A stretch of DNA of 64,000 nucleotides, taken from contig NZ_LMQH01000011.1 of assembly GCF_001424105.1 (NCBI RefSeq), positions 1,294,273 through 1,358,272 on the forward strand. Reading direction: 5' to 3'. This stretch comes from Chryseobacterium sp. Leaf394 (lineage in GTDB: Bacteria > Bacteroidota > Bacteroidia > Flavobacteriales > Weeksellaceae). Of this stretch, positions 51,352 through 60,014 are shown piece by piece (position 1 is the first letter of the stretch; each line of letters begins with the position of its first letter). The notes beneath the pieces were generated by a model. The model was given only the letters and a program-made list of their open reading frames with translations, had not been told where the DNA came from and made no database searches. The position numbers and the translations under genes were made by a program.

Positions 51352-52119
51352 GTGAAAAAGCTAACCAAACTTTTACTCAACAAAATTCCCCGTCCGATGC
51401 TTATTCAGATGAGTGTTTGGGCACGTCCGCTGATTTATCAGTTTTTTAAAGGTGACCGGTTTTTCGATCCTATTGATGGCAGGTCTTACAGAAAATTTCT
51501 TCCGTACGGATACGGAACTCAACGTGAAAATGCTCTGTCACCAGGAACTTTAAGTCTTGAAAGACACCGTCAGATGTTTCTGTATCTTCAGAATGAGACC
51601 GAATTTTTCACCAGAAACTATAAAGTTCTGCATATCGCTCCCGAACAGGAATTTTTGAGGAAATTTAAAAAGATGAAAAATCTGGATTACATTTCTGCTG
51701 ATCTTTTTTCGCCGATCGTTGATGTTAAGGCTGATATTCTGGATCTTCCTTTTGCGGATGAAAGTTTTGATATCATTTTCTGTAATCACGTTTTGGAACA
51801 TATTCAGGATGATGCAAAAGCGATGAGTGAGCTGTACCGTGTGATGAGACCTGGAGGTTGGGGGATTTTGCAGGTGCCAATGAAGAATTCACTTGAAAAA
51901 ACATATGAAGATTTCACGATTACCGATCCGAAAGAAAGACAAAAACATTTCGGGCAGTATGACCACGTTCGTTGGTACGGAATGGATTATTTTGACCGTT
52001 TAAAATCCGCAGGATTTGAAACTGAAATCAATTTCTACTCTCAACAGTTTTCTGATGAAGAAATAAAAAAATACGGCTTAAGGAAAAACGAAATTCTACC
52101 TGTCGTTTCAAAAAAATAA
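51352..52119 (+). CDS. Class I SAM-dependent methyltransferase
   Basis: 255 residues from a GTG start. The SAM-binding parts are VLHIAPEQEFLRKF (motif I variant), DILDLPFADESFDIIFCNHVLEHI and RVMRPGGWGILQVPM, as in the methyltransferase_11 group. The N-terminal 70 residues (FKGDRFFDPIDGRSYRKFLPYGYGT) are characteristic of a flavobacterial subgroup with unknown substrate. It lies 60 bases after map. Confidence 0.85.
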   Translation: MKKLTKLLLNKIPRPMLIQMSVWARPLIYQFFKGDRFFDPIDGRSYRKFLPYGYGTQRENALSPGTLSLERHRQMFLYLQNETEFFTRNYKVLHIAPEQEFLRKFKKMKNLDYISADLFSPIVDVKADILDLPFADESFDIIFCNHVLEHIQDDAKAMSELYRVMRPGGWGILQVPMKNSLEKTYEDFTITDPKERQKHFGQYDHVRWYGMDYFDRLKSAGFETEINFYSQQFSDEEIKKYGLRKNEILPVVSKK

Positions 52120-52150
52120 AAAAACGGCTTCAGATTCTGAGGCCGTTTTT
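52120..52150. terminator. Bidirectional terminator between methyltransferase and SMR genes
   Basis: AAAAACGGCTTCAG and CTGAGGCCGTTTTT pair with one G-U around ATT. Confidence 0.85.
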
Positions 52151-52241
52151 ATTTTAAGTGCCAATTTGCTTAATTGTTTATTGTTTCATTTAAACTTGCA
52201 CACTTCTTTACAATTCGTGTCGTCCGTCAAAATTCGTGTCA

Positions 52242-52568
52242 TTAGTGACTGACAGCCTTCAAACCAATCACAGAACCAATTAATGTACAGATAAAAAATA
52301 TCCTCCAGAAGCTTGCAGGATCTTTAAAGACAAAAATTCCCACCAATGCTGTTCCTACAGCGCCGATCCCGGTCCACACAGCGTAAGCCGTTCCGATAGG
52401 TAAGGTTTCGGTAGCTTTGATGAGGAGAAGCATAGAGATTGTAAGACAAGCTAAAAATCCTCCGAACCACCAGTACATTTCGTTTCCGGAAGTTTCCTTC
52501 ACTTTTCCGAGGCACGATGCAAAGGCCACCTCAAATAATCCTGCGATGATTAAAATAATCCAGTTCAT
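52242..52568 (-). CDS. SMR-family exporter, Gdx/SugE-like
   Basis: 108 residues, four membrane helices. The conserved Glu in helix 1 is in AGLFEVAFASCLGK, and the stretch GTAYAVWTGIGAVGTALVG is the hallmark of the Gdx (guanidinium exporter, formerly SugE) branch more than of EmrE. It would exchange a small cation for protons as a dual-topology dimer. No guanidine riboswitch is visible upstream. A Crp-type regulator gene ends up 97 bases upstream. Confidence 0.85.
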   Translation of the reverse strand: MNWIILIIAGLFEVAFASCLGKVKETSGNEMYWWFGGFLACLTISMLLLIKATETLPIGTAYAVWTGIGAVGTALVGIFVFKDPASFWRIFFICTLIGSVIGLKAVSH

Positions 52569-52664
52569 TCTAATTAAATTTATCCGTCAAAATTGAGATT
52601 TTAAAATCAATTAAAATTTTACAATTGTTAAAAAAAGTATTTTCCATAAAACTCTCCAACTCAA

Positions 52665-53228
52665 TCACTTCATCTCCGCCCGAATCCTGCTCAAACTCAC
52701 CTGTGACATCCCCAAATACGATGCAATATGCCCTAACTGAACTCTCTGCAAGAGGTAAGGCTTGTATTTCATTAAATCTTTATACCGTTCCAGGGCCGTT
52801 TTATACTGTCTCGAAATAATCAGCTCCTCAGTTCTTATCAGTTCACGTTCTGCAAATTTTCTTCCCCAATTGGCGATGTAAATATCTTCATTAAATAAAA
52901 TTTTTAATTTTGAGATTTCGAGCCGATACAGTTCACAATCTTCAAGAAGCTCAATACTTTCGTAGCCAGGCTTTCCTTCCACATAACTTTTCATGGAAAC
53001 AATCGGTTCGCCTTCCGTTCCAAACCAAAACGTAATGTCATTATTTTCTGTTGAAGCGTAAGCTCGGGCAATTCCTTTTTTTAAAAAGTAAATATAAGGC
53101 ACCACTTTATCAGCTTCCATTAAACAAAAACCTTTTGGAAAGCTCACTTCTGAAATATACTGTTTCAATTTTTCCCTGGAAATTTCAGGAAGCGGATAAA
53201 TGGTATCAATTATTTTGTCAATGGTCAT
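52665..53228 (-). CDS. Crp/Fnr-family transcriptional regulator
   Basis: 187 residues: cNMP-like barrel (VSFPKGFCLMEADKVVPYIYFLKKGIAR) and a C-terminal helix-turn-helix (LGHIASYLGMSQVSLSRIRAE). It is of the flavobacterial Crp type without iron-sulfur cysteines. It lies directly upstream of the SMR exporter on the same strand and may control it. Confidence 0.87.
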   Translation of the reverse strand: MTIDKIIDTIYPLPEISREKLKQYISEVSFPKGFCLMEADKVVPYIYFLKKGIARAYASTENNDITFWFGTEGEPIVSMKSYVEGKPGYESIELLEDCELYRLEISKLKILFNEDIYIANWGRKFAERELIRTEELIISRQYKTALERYKDLMKYKPYLLQRVQLGHIASYLGMSQVSLSRIRAEMK

Positions 53229-53253
53229 TAGATGTTTCGGGGTTTTCTGGTTA

Positions 53254-53389
53254 CGGGTTTCGGGATGCGGGTTTCGGGATTCGGGTTACGAAGTTTTGAA
53301 TCTGTATTTAAATTTCGATAAGTGTTTTCAGTTAAAAAAATATATTTTAAATAATTCATTCTGCATCCAGCACTTCGTAACCCGTATCC
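53254..53389. repeat. GC-rich direct and inverted repeat before era
   Basis: CGGGTTTCGGGAT occurs twice with a 14-bp period (53,254 and 53,268). Then an 18-bp arm (53,277-53,294, containing CGGGTTACGAAGT) pairs at 17 of 18 positions with 53,372-53,389, around a 77-base AT-rich loop. Confidence 0.65.
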
Positions 53390-53485
53390 AATTCTACCTC
53401 GCAACCTGCACCCCAATCTCTCCCCAAAAATAATCAATTTTAGAAATCTGAATAATATTGTCTGAAAGACCAATTTTGTTTTTAC

Positions 53486-53493
53486 TAACTTTG
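53486..53493 (+). promoter_or_regulatory. -7 promoter element (TAACTTTG) for era
   Basis: An exact TAnnTTTG match 33 bases before the ATG. Confidence 0.55.
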
Positions 53494-53526
53494 CAAATCG
53501 TAATAACAGCGGATTAATTTTTTTAT

Positions 53527-54402
53527 ATGCATAAAGCAGGATTTGTAAATATCGTTGGAAAGCCAAACGCCGGAAAATCTACCCTTCTGAATCAGCTGAT
53601 GGGTGAGAAGCTGGCGATTGTAACACAAAAGGCTCAGACAACCAGACATAGAATTTTTGGAATTTATAATGAAGAAGACTTACAGATTGTATTTTCTGAT
53701 ACTCCCGGAGTTTTAGATCCGAAATACGGTTTGCAGGAAAAAATGATGGATTTTGTAAAAGATTCTCTTCAGGATGCAGACGTTTTTCTTTTCATCGTAG
53801 ACGTTACCGATAAAGCCGAACAGTCAGAATTTTTAATTGATAAATTAAATAAAATTCCCGTTCCCGTTTTATTACTTTTAAACAAAATCGACCAGACCAA
53901 CCAGGAAGGTTTGGAAAAAATAGCGACCGAATGGCACGAGAGAATTCCGAAGGCTGAAATTTTACCTATTTCTGCACTAAATGCATTTAATCTTGATGTC
54001 ATTTTACCGAAATTAAAATCGATGTTGCCCGAAAGTCCGGCGTATTACGACAAAGATATGTACACCGACAAACCTGAGCGTTTCTTCGTCAACGAAGCCA
54101 TCAGAGAGAAAATTCTTTTGAATTATGATAAAGAAATTCCTTATTCTGTGGAAGTCGTTACAGAAATGTTCAAAGAAAAAGAGGGAATTATCTTTATCGA
54201 TTCTATTATCTACGTAGAAAGAGACACCCAAAAGGGAATTATCATCGGACATAAAGGTGAGGCTATCAAAAAGGTTGGAACTGAAGCCAGAATTGATCTT
54301 GAAAAGTTTTTCTCCAAAAAAATTCATCTGAACCTTTTTGTAAAAGTGAAAAAAGACTGGCGTAAAAACGACAGGGATCTGAAGAATTTTGGATACAGAT
54401 AA
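53527..54402 (+). CDS. era: Ribosome-assembly GTPase Era
   Basis: 291 residues. G1 GKPNAGKSTLLN, G2 KAQTTRHRIFG, G3 DTPGVLDP, G4 NKID, then the C-terminal KH domain with GIIIGHKGEAIKKVG. Era binds the 3' end of 16S rRNA and checks 30S maturation. Transcribed from its own promoter downstream of the inverted repeat. Confidence 0.96.
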   Translation: MHKAGFVNIVGKPNAGKSTLLNQLMGEKLAIVTQKAQTTRHRIFGIYNEEDLQIVFSDTPGVLDPKYGLQEKMMDFVKDSLQDADVFLFIVDVTDKAEQSEFLIDKLNKIPVPVLLLLNKIDQTNQEGLEKIATEWHERIPKAEILPISALNAFNLDVILPKLKSMLPESPAYYDKDMYTDKPERFFVNEAIREKILLNYDKEIPYSVEVVTEMFKEKEGIIFIDSIIYVERDTQKGIIIGHKGEAIKKVGTEARIDLEKFFSKKIHLNLFVKVKKDWRKNDRDLKNFGYR

Positions 54403-54470
54403 ACTAAAGACTCACTATCCATCGTTGTATTAGTACATTTTTTGCTATCTTTAAACTAAATTTTAAGTAG

Positions 54471-54899
54471 ATGAGCTATCAAAATTTAAAAACTAATCCA
54501 CTTATTCTCGATATCGTTCTTCTCGTTGTGAGATTATTCATAGGATTTGCCATGATTTCGCACGGTTATCCGAAACTTCAGACATTGATTGACGGAGGAG
54601 ATATCAAGTTTTTCGACTTTTTAGGATTAGGTCCAAAAATTTCATTAGGATTAACGGTTTTTGCAGAATTTGTCTGTTCGATATTCATTATCCTTGGACT
54701 GTTTACAAGAATTGCTGCCGGATTTCTGCTTTTCACAATGTCAGTTGCTGCATTTGTAGTTCACGGTGAAGACCCTTTTGATAAAAGAGAATCAAGTTTA
54801 TTATACCTTTCAATTTACGTGATTATTATAACACTGGGAGCCGGAAGATTTTCCGTGGATGGAATGATTGAAAAAAGGAGAAGATCCTCAGACTGGTAA
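54471..54899 (+). CDS. DoxX-family membrane protein
   Basis: 142 residues with four membrane helices. Typical DoxX stretches are RLFIGFAMISHGYPKLQ and GLGPKISLGLTVFAEFVCSIFIILGLFTR. It differs from the DoxX at 4,787 and is monocistronic with a strong terminator. Substrate unknown. Confidence 0.83.
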   Translation: MSYQNLKTNPLILDIVLLVVRLFIGFAMISHGYPKLQTLIDGGDIKFFDFLGLGPKISLGLTVFAEFVCSIFIILGLFTRIAAGFLLFTMSVAAFVVHGEDPFDKRESSLLYLSIYVIIITLGAGRFSVDGMIEKRRRSSDW

Positions 54900-54916
54900 A
54901 AATTAGAAATAAAAAG

Positions 54917-54950
54917 AAATCCCGAAACTTTAAAAGTTCCGGGATTTTTA
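54917..54950 (+). terminator. Terminator of the DoxX gene
   Basis: AAATCCCGAAACTT and AAGTTCCGGGATTT pair with one mismatch, followed by TT. Confidence 0.8.
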
Positions 54951-54973
54951 TGTATCTGAATTGTTTACAATCA

Positions 54974-55200
54974 GAATTCTTACAAATATTCAAAAGAATT
55001 TCAAACCTCAAATTTCAAATTTCAAATCATCTTATAACCTGAATTCTTGACAATCTGAATTCCTATAAAATATTCAAAAGAATTTCAAATCTCAAACCTC
55101 AAATTTCAAATAATCGAAAATCTGATCTGTTTATAATCTGAATTCCTGTAAAATATTCAAAAGAATTTCAAATTTCAAACCTCAAATTTCAAATCATTAA
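54974..55200. repeat. 83-bp tandem repeat, three copies
   Basis: Units begin with GAATTC at 54,974, 55,057 and 55,140, exactly 83 bp apart. Each contains AATATTCAAAAGAATTTCAAA and then CCTCAAATTTCAAAT, and ends AATCT before the next unit. The third copy runs into the 3' end of the aldolase gene. Confidence 0.8.
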
Positions 55201-55850
55201 GACAGTTTCTGAGAATCTGCAACAAACTGAGCCAAACCACTGTCTGTTAAAGGGTGTTTAAGCAAACTCAAAATCGGAGGAAGCGGTGAAGTAATTACAT
55301 CAGCACCAATTTTCGCACAGTCGATAATGTGCATTGAATGACGGATCGAAGCTGCAAGAATTTCAGTATCATACATATAATTATCAAAAATCAATCTGAT
55401 TTCCTGAATAAGATTAAGACCGTCAGTTGTAATGTCATCCAATCTTCCCAAAAACGGAGAAACGTAAGTTGCACCAGCCTTTGCAGCCAAAAGAGCCTGT
55501 CCAGGAGAGAAAATAAGAGTACAGTTGGTTTTAATTCCTTTATCTGAAAAATATTTCAAAGCTTTGATACCGTCTTTAATCATTGGGATTTTCACAACGA
55601 TATTTGGATGAATGGCAGCCAGTTCGTCACCTTCCTTGATCATTTCTTCGTAAGTTGTTGATAGAACTTCGGCAGAAATATCTCCGTCCACAATTTCGCA
55701 AATCGCTTTGTAGTGGTTTTTGATGTCTTCGTTACCACGGATTCCTTCTTTAGCCATCAAAGACGGGTTGGTCGTTACACCATCAAGAATTCCAAGATCT
55801 TTTGCTTCTTTAATTTGCTCTAAATTGGCAGTGTCAATAAAAAATTTCAT
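55197..55850 (-). CDS. Transaldolase-like fructose-6-phosphate aldolase (TalC/Fsa type)
   Basis: 217 residues, the short form of the family. [16 protein letters not shown] and [13 protein letters not shown] open the barrel; the Schiff-base Lys is in [16 protein letters not shown], and [26 protein letters not shown] follows. It may act as transaldolase in the pentose phosphate pathway or as an aldolase; sequence alone does not separate them. Its stop lies in the third 83-bp repeat. Confidence 0.9.
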   Translation of the reverse strand: MKFFIDTANLEQIKEAKDLGILDGVTTNPSLMAKEGIRGNEDIKNHYKAICEIVDGDISAEVLSTTYEEMIKEGDELAAIHPNIVVKIPMIKDGIKALKYFSDKGIKTNCTLIFSPGQALLAAKAGATYVSPFLGRLDDITTDGLNLIQEIRLIFDNYMYDTEILAASIRHSMHIIDCAKIGADVITSPLPPILSLLKHPLTDSGLAQFVADSQKLS

Positions 55851-55875
55851 TTCGTTTAAATTGATTTATATTCCA

Positions 55876-55883
55876 CAAAGATA
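55876..55883 (-). promoter_or_regulatory. -7 promoter element (TATCTTTG) for the aldolase
   Basis: An exact TAnnTTTG match on the minus strand, 25 bases before the ATG at 55850. Confidence 0.6.
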
Positions 55884-55934
55884 AACAATCCTTTGAAATG
55901 AATTTCTTATGCCTCATCAATTCTCAGTTTTAAT

Positions 55935-55942
55935 TATCTTTG
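55935..55942 (+). promoter_or_regulatory. -7 promoter element (TATCTTTG) for pepE
   Basis: An exact TAnnTTTG match; its position rules out the in-frame upstream start at 55,940. Confidence 0.55.
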
Positions 55943-56002
55943 TTAATACAGAATTATTCTTTATCCCTTTTTTACCGGAAAAGAATTTTATTAAATTTAA
56001 AA

Positions 56003-56695
56003 ATGAACATTATCCTCGCCTCGACGTCCACGCTTTTTGGTGGAAATTATTTAGAATATTTAAAGGAAGAATTAATTGAACTGTATAAAGGAATCGACGA
56101 ACTTATCTTTATTCCTTTTGCAAGACCTGGTGGAATTTCGCATGACAGTTATACCGAGAAAGCAAGGTCTTTTTTTGAAACTATTAATATCAAAGTTAGA
56201 GGTCTTCATGAATTTGACAACACAAAGGAAGCATTAAATTCTGCAAAAGCCTATTTTACAGGAGGTGGAAATACTTTTTTGCTGGTTAAAACTCTTCATG
56301 AAGAAAATCTGATGTCTGTTTTAAAGCAAAACATAGAAAGCGGAAAACCGTATTTAGGCTGCAGCGCCGGTAGCAACATTGGCGGACAGAATATGAAAAC
56401 CACCAACGATATGCCGATCGTTTATCCACTAAGCTTTGACTGTATGGGACTGGTTCCGTTTAATATCAACCCGCATTATCTTGATACAAATCCTGATTTA
56501 AAGCACAACGGTGAGACAAGAGAAACAAGAATTAAAGAATTTCTGACTCAAAATAACATCAAAGTTGTCGGACTTCGGGAAGGAAACTGGATCAGAAGAA
56601 TTGGTAATAAAATTACTGTGGAAGGAAGCGAATTGACCAGGATTTTTGAGAAAGACAAAGAGCCTTACGAAATCGAAACCGGAACTGAGCTTTAA
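56003..56695 (+). CDS. pepE: Dipeptidase E (peptidase family S51)
   Basis: 230 residues from the ATG at 56003 (MNIILASTSTLFGG), the length of PepE. The nucleophile Ser is in YLGCSAGSNIGG, with FTGGGNTFLLVKTL and NPHYLDT segments typical of S51. It hydrolyses Asp-X dipeptides in the cytoplasm. A 21-residue longer frame was rejected on promoter position. Confidence 0.9.
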   Translation: MNIILASTSTLFGGNYLEYLKEELIELYKGIDELIFIPFARPGGISHDSYTEKARSFFETINIKVRGLHEFDNTKEALNSAKAYFTGGGNTFLLVKTLHEENLMSVLKQNIESGKPYLGCSAGSNIGGQNMKTTNDMPIVYPLSFDCMGLVPFNINPHYLDTNPDLKHNGETRETRIKEFLTQNNIKVVGLREGNWIRRIGNKITVEGSELTRIFEKDKEPYEIETGTEL

Positions 56696-56728
56696 TTCTA
56701 AATTTAAATCTGAACAAACTTTTTCTTA

Positions 56729-58102
56729 ATGAAAAAAACTCTTTTCATCCTTGCGTTTCCTACACAACTTATTTTTGCTCAAAGCATCAGTCAGAAGCTC
56801 GATGACGCCACAAAAAATTTAATGAATTCCTCTTCGGCAGTTTCATCAAATCTGTCATTTTATGTTGCGGACGAAAGTGGAAATTTAATTTACGAATATC
56901 AGGGAAATAAAGGGCTTTCAACAGCGTCAACCCAAAAGATCTTCACAGCTGCTGCGGCTTTGGAGGTTTTAGGAAAAAACTATACCTACAAAACAACATC
57001 TTCCTATACAGGAACAGTTTCTGGAGGAAATTTAAATGGAAATCTTTTTATCACTTCAAACGGTGACCCGACTTTGGGAAGCTGGAGATACGATGGCTAC
57101 AAACCTGAAAATTTTAAGCAAAAATTTTTAGATGCTGTTAAAAAATCAGGAATTACAAAGATTTCAGGTGATTTGATAATTGATGATTCATATTTTGACC
57201 ATCAGACCATTCCTGGTGGCTGGCCGTGGGATGATCTGGGAAATTATTACGGTGCCGGAGTGTGGGGTGTCAACTGGCGCGAAAATCAGTTTGACATCAA
57301 TATAAATGGAACAGATTTTAAAAATTTCTCGTATCCTTTAGCAAATATCAAATGGCTTAATGACCTTAAAGCTGCAGGAAGTTCAGACCAGAGTTTGATT
57401 TTTACTGCTCCTCATTCTGACGTTGCGTTAATTAACGGAAATCTGCCTGCAGGAAAAGTAACGACCGTATCAGGATCTGTTCCCAATCCACCTTTGCAGT
57501 TAGGTGTGGAAGTTGAAAAATGGCTTAAAGGTTCGGGTATCGAGATTTCGGGTAAGGTTGTTACAAATTCTCAACTGGAAATCGAAGGAAAAAAACCTCT
57601 GGAATCTCCTAAGAGCAATATTATTCTCACTTACGAATCTCCAACTTTAGATAAAATCGTCTATTGGTTTTTAAGAAAATCCGTGAATCTGTACGGGGAA
57701 AATTTAATTAAAACTTTAGGCAAGGAGAAAAAAGGAGATCCGGGTTTCAAAAGTGGAGTTTCGTATTTAAAAGAATTCTGGAAATCAAAAGGAATCAATT
57801 CAAACATGATTAATTTTGCAGATGGGAGCGGACTTTCGCCTCAAAACTACGTCTCAGCAAAAGCAGAAGTACAGGCATTGATTTACGCCAAAAAACAACC
57901 GTGGTTTGAAGCCTATTACGATGGTTTTCCCACACAGGACAACGGTATGAAAATGAAAAGCGGAACGATGAGAGATACAAAATCGTATGCCGGATATCAC
58001 AGTTCAAAAGACGGAAAAAAATATGTTTACGCAATTATCATCAATAATTATCAGGGCAGCGGAAGTACAGAGCTGCAGAAAATTCTGAATGTTTTAAAAT
58101 AA
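56729..58102 (+). CDS. dacB: D-alanyl-D-alanine carboxypeptidase/endopeptidase, PBP4 type (S13)
   Basis: 457 residues, signal peptide ending IFAQ. The three penicillin-binding motifs are STQK (Ser67, Lys70), DGSGLS and KSGTMRDT; the large insert between the first two is normal for S13. It trims peptidoglycan cross-links in the periplasm. The histidine kinase gene starts 3 bases after its stop. Confidence 0.93.
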   Translation: MKKTLFILAFPTQLIFAQSISQKLDDATKNLMNSSSAVSSNLSFYVADESGNLIYEYQGNKGLSTASTQKIFTAAAALEVLGKNYTYKTTSSYTGTVSGGNLNGNLFITSNGDPTLGSWRYDGYKPENFKQKFLDAVKKSGITKISGDLIIDDSYFDHQTIPGGWPWDDLGNYYGAGVWGVNWRENQFDININGTDFKNFSYPLANIKWLNDLKAAGSSDQSLIFTAPHSDVALINGNLPAGKVTTVSGSVPNPPLQLGVEVEKWLKGSGIEISGKVVTNSQLEIEGKKPLESPKSNIILTYESPTLDKIVYWFLRKSVNLYGENLIKTLGKEKKGDPGFKSGVSYLKEFWKSKGINSNMINFADGSGLSPQNYVSAKAEVQALIYAKKQPWFEAYYDGFPTQDNGMKMKSGTMRDTKSYAGYHSSKDGKKYVYAIIINNYQGSGSTELQKILNVLK

Positions 58103-58105
58103 TAA

Positions 58106-59272
58106 ATGAAGAACCGTCCTTTTTTAGCAAGAATCAGCAACTGGATTGTATTTACAGTCCTGACTGTCATCGTTTTGGCACTTATCATTTCATCCAATAT
58201 TCTTATTAATAATCTGAGAAATAAGGAGGCAGAACGCATCAAGGTTTTTGCAACGGCGATAAAAATTATGCAGGGAAACCAGCAGACAAGCTCTGAAACG
58301 CAGGAATTGGTTTTTGCAATCTTGACTGAAAATGATCAGATTCCTACAATCTTAACAGATGAAAATAAGAAGCCTTTTATTTTTGAGGGCAGTTCGCGAA
58401 ATATTCCACAGGAGATTTTAGAAAATCCTGAAGAACTTAGAAAGTTGATCGTAAAAATGGAAAGCAACTATGCACCGTTCGAAATTGAAATTGCAAAAGG
58501 TGATAAACAGCTGGTTTTTTACGATAACTCAAAACTGCTTAGTGATTTAAGATATTATCCTTATTTTTTGGGACTTTTCATCATTGCATATCTTGCATTT
58601 ATTTTCTGGTTTTTGAGAACCATTAAAAAGACTGATGAAGGATATCTTTGGGCAGGTTTGGCAAAGGAAACAGCACATCAGATCGGAACTCCGCTGTCGT
58701 CAATGATTGGCTGGATGGAAATTATGAAGCTTGAAACCCCTGATTCTGATGGCGTTAAGGAAATTGAAAAAGATATCGAAAGACTGAGAACCATCTCCGA
58801 AAGATTCTCGAAAATAGGATCAGTTCCGGAGCTAAATGATATGAATCTGAATGCCACAATCAAAGAAAATTTTGATTATTTAAAGACACGGATTTCCAGA
58901 AAAGTAGATTTCAGTCTCAACCTTCCAAACTATCCGATTCTGGTTCCACACAATAAAATTCTGATCAGCTGGGTGATTGAAAACCTCGTGAAAAACGCTG
59001 TCGATGCTATGAAAGGTCAGGGGCAGCTACAGATCTGGATGATCGGTAAAAACAAAAATATTCTCATCGAAGTAAAAGATAACGGAAGCGGAATGACGCA
59101 TAATCAGGCGAGAAATGCTTTTAAACCCGGTTATTCAACAAAAAAAAGAGGTTGGGGATTAGGTTTAAGTCTTGCAAAAAGGGTAGTGCAGGAATACCAC
59201 AACGGTGATATCAAAATTTCACAGACAGAAATAGGAAAAGGAACAACCTTTAGAATTTCAATCAGAAAGTAA
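58106..59272 (+). CDS. Orphan sensor histidine kinase
   Basis: 388 residues: two membrane helices (about 13-35 and 150-171) bracketing a periplasmic domain of about 115 residues, then dimerisation domain with the phospho-acceptor His191 in KETAHQIGTPLSSMIGWME, and an ATPase with NLVKNAVDAM (N box), DNGSGM (G1) and KKRGWGLGLSLAKRV (G2). No response regulator lies nearby. The close link to dacB suggests it senses envelope state (inference). Confidence 0.9.
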   Translation: MKNRPFLARISNWIVFTVLTVIVLALIISSNILINNLRNKEAERIKVFATAIKIMQGNQQTSSETQELVFAILTENDQIPTILTDENKKPFIFEGSSRNIPQEILENPEELRKLIVKMESNYAPFEIEIAKGDKQLVFYDNSKLLSDLRYYPYFLGLFIIAYLAFIFWFLRTIKKTDEGYLWAGLAKETAHQIGTPLSSMIGWMEIMKLETPDSDGVKEIEKDIERLRTISERFSKIGSVPELNDMNLNATIKENFDYLKTRISRKVDFSLNLPNYPILVPHNKILISWVIENLVKNAVDAMKGQGQLQIWMIGKNKNILIEVKDNGSGMTHNQARNAFKPGYSTKKRGWGLGLSLAKRVVQEYHNGDIKISQTEIGKGTTFRISIRK

Positions 59273-59330
59273 TAAAAATTAATCAGTAATTTTATTGCTG
59301 ATACCAAAATACAGGAAGCAAAAAAATCAC

Positions 59331-59338
59331 TACTTTTG
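59331..59338 (+). promoter_or_regulatory. -7-like element (TACTTTTG) 4 bases before lolD
   Basis: An exact TAnnTTTG match; geometry predicts a nearly leaderless mRNA, as for the eIF1-like gene. Confidence 0.45.
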
Positions 59339-59342
59339 AAGC

Positions 59343-60011
59343 ATGATTACAGCCAAAAATATTCGTAAATCATACGGAAGTTTAGAAGTTTTAAAAGGGG
59401 TAGACCTTCACATCAAAACTGGTGAAGTGGTCTCTATTGTCGGGGAATCCGGTGCGGGAAAATCTACACTTTTACAGATTCTGGGCACTTTAGACAGTCC
59501 TACAATTCCGAAAGACAGCAGTACCGAAATCACAATTGCGGGAGAATCTTTCATCAATATGACCGATAAACAGATTTCAAAATTCAGAAATCAGAATATT
59601 GGTTTTGTATTTCAGTTTCATCAGCTTTTACCGGAGTTTACAGCGCTGGAAAACGTTTTGATTCCTACTAAAATTGCAGGAGCCAATGAAAGAGAAGCGA
59701 TTGAAAAGGCAGAATCAATTTTTCATGATTTGAAAATAGAACACCGTCTGGATCATAAGCCGGGACAGCTTTCTGGTGGTGAAGCCCAGCGTGTTGCGGT
59801 GGCAAGAGCATTAATCAATTCACCAAAAATAATTTTCGCAGACGAACCTACAGGAAATTTAGATTCTAAAAATGCGGATGATCTGCACCGCCTGTTTTTT
59901 GATTTGAGAGACAAGTACAATCAGACTTTTGTTATCGTAACACACAACCCGAATCTTGCTGAAATCACCGACCGAAAACTCGTGATGGTAGACGGATTAA
60001 TTGTTGAATAA
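59343..60011 (+). CDS. lolD: ABC transporter ATP-binding protein, LolD-like
   Basis: 222 residues. Walker [14 protein letters not shown]-loop [21 protein letters not shown], signature [15 protein letters not shown], Walker [14 protein letters not shown]. The [11 protein letters not shown] phrase is typical of LolD, which powers lipoprotein release from the inner membrane. The LolC/E permease is not in the window. An L,D-transpeptidase gene follows after 3 bases. Confidence 0.88.
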   Translation: MITAKNIRKSYGSLEVLKGVDLHIKTGEVVSIVGESGAGKSTLLQILGTLDSPTIPKDSSTEITIAGESFINMTDKQISKFRNQNIGFVFQFHQLLPEFTALENVLIPTKIAGANEREAIEKAESIFHDLKIEHRLDHKPGQLSGGEAQRVAVARALINSPKIIFADEPTGNLDSKNADDLHRLFFDLRDKYNQTFVIVTHNPNLAEITDRKLVMVDGLIVE

Positions 60012-60014
60012 AAT

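Noticed and set aside
52569-52664. Guanidine riboswitch before the Gdx-like exporter
   Set aside because: The 96-base gap is AT-rich with no stable stems or ACGG/GG pattern of the known guanidine riboswitches.
53228-53566. 112-residue leftward open frame with an RNPNPETRIPKP-type stretch
   Set aside because: It translates the direct and inverted repeat and overlaps the start of era; no family resemblance.
54974-55200. CRISPR array
   Set aside because: The 83-bp units are similar along their whole length with only three copies and no spacers.
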